From NCBI RefSeq assembly GCF_047495875.1, contig NC_092460.1:4521520-4585519 (forward strand): 64,000 bases of DNA, written 5' to 3'. The stretch comes from Pithys albifrons albifrons (taxonomy: Eukaryota > Chordata > Aves > Passeriformes > Thamnophilidae). Every line of letters starts with the position of its first letter. The stretch's first letter is position 1. The notes under the pieces were generated by a model, which ran no database searches, was not told the DNA's origin, and saw only the letters and a list, made by a program, of their open reading frames with translations. This document shows positions 63,801-64,000 of this stretch, in pieces. The position numbers and the translations under genes were made by a program.

Positions 63801-64000
63801 CAGGGAGCTTTGCCAGGGGTTCCTACCTTGGGGGGAGCAGGATCAGGCCCTGCAGTGCTCGGGTGCATGAATGTTGTGTTTGCTGTTCGTGTTTAAGCTG
63901 AATTAAACAGTACATTGTAATGATTCCTCAGATAAGCCTTGCTGCCTGGTTGCTTCCCAGAGCTTTTCACTTTGAGTCTCTGGTGGGGGGGACAGGTGGG
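60891..64000 (+). other. FOXP1: Probable start of FOXP1 intron 1
   Basis: AT-rich sequence without recognised exons or classified repeats. The only open frames are short and featureless. If the CpG island is the FOXP1 promoter, this is the beginning of its long first intron; coding exons would lie far beyond the window. Confidence 0.5.

Noticed and set aside
1..64000. CRISPR arrays, bacterial operons or phage-like systems
   Set aside because: The window is vertebrate nuclear DNA with spliced genes; no direct-repeat/spacer array or prokaryotic gene layout is present.

Overview
The window is vertebrate nuclear DNA and most probably avian. One multi-exon gene is split by GT-AG introns. Short CR1 LINE 3' ends and one solo endogenous-retrovirus LTR of a type common in songbirds are present, two CpG islands stand in AT-rich non-coding sequence, and interspersed repeats are sparse. 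A songbird is likely but is not proven by what can be read here.

The clear gene is EIF4E3, the class III eIF4E cap-binding protein, on the + strand. Its seven coding exons (11322-11404, 20323-20395, 22344-22438, 24500-24560, 26287-26353, 28435-28590, 29115-29161) join in frame to 193 residues. The start lies in a CpG-rich promoter (about 11030-11650). The 3' UTR probably runs to about 30555. Intron 1 (8.9 kb) holds a solo LTR in antisense orientation (14464-15071), a CR1 scrap, a CCATC-type minisatellite (19658-19833) and a CTCF-like site beside it (19846-19861). Intron 4 to 5 sequence contains another CR1 3' end (26681-26822).

Upstream (1-11 kb) there are no recognisable exons. Just before the promoter lie a two-copy tandem duplication of about 180 bp (10421-10775) and a CR1 3' end (10831-11036). 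Between EIF4E3 and about 57.6 kb there is no convincing protein-coding exon, only scattered candidate regulatory segments. Examples are an isolated CpG-rich patch at 42.1 kb and an AT-rich homeodomain/POU/SOX motif cluster at 55.6-55.8 kb.

From about 57.74 to 60.85 kb there is a strong CpG island with four good + strand splice donors (after 58832, 59540, 60325 and 60890) and no conserved ORF. In other vertebrates FOXP1 is the next gene downstream of EIF4E3 in the same orientation, so I read this as the FOXP1 promoter with alternative non-coding first exons. The last 3 kb would then be the start of a very long FOXP1 intron. This assignment rests on synteny and not on coding sequence.

I did not find a new protein system. 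The items most worth checking are the regulatory ones: a FOX/E-box/CRE cluster in the putative FOXP1 promoter, the POU palindrome plus octamer/SOX element 3.5 kb upstream, the CTCF-like sites, and the absence of GPR27 from the place beside EIF4E3 where mammals have it.
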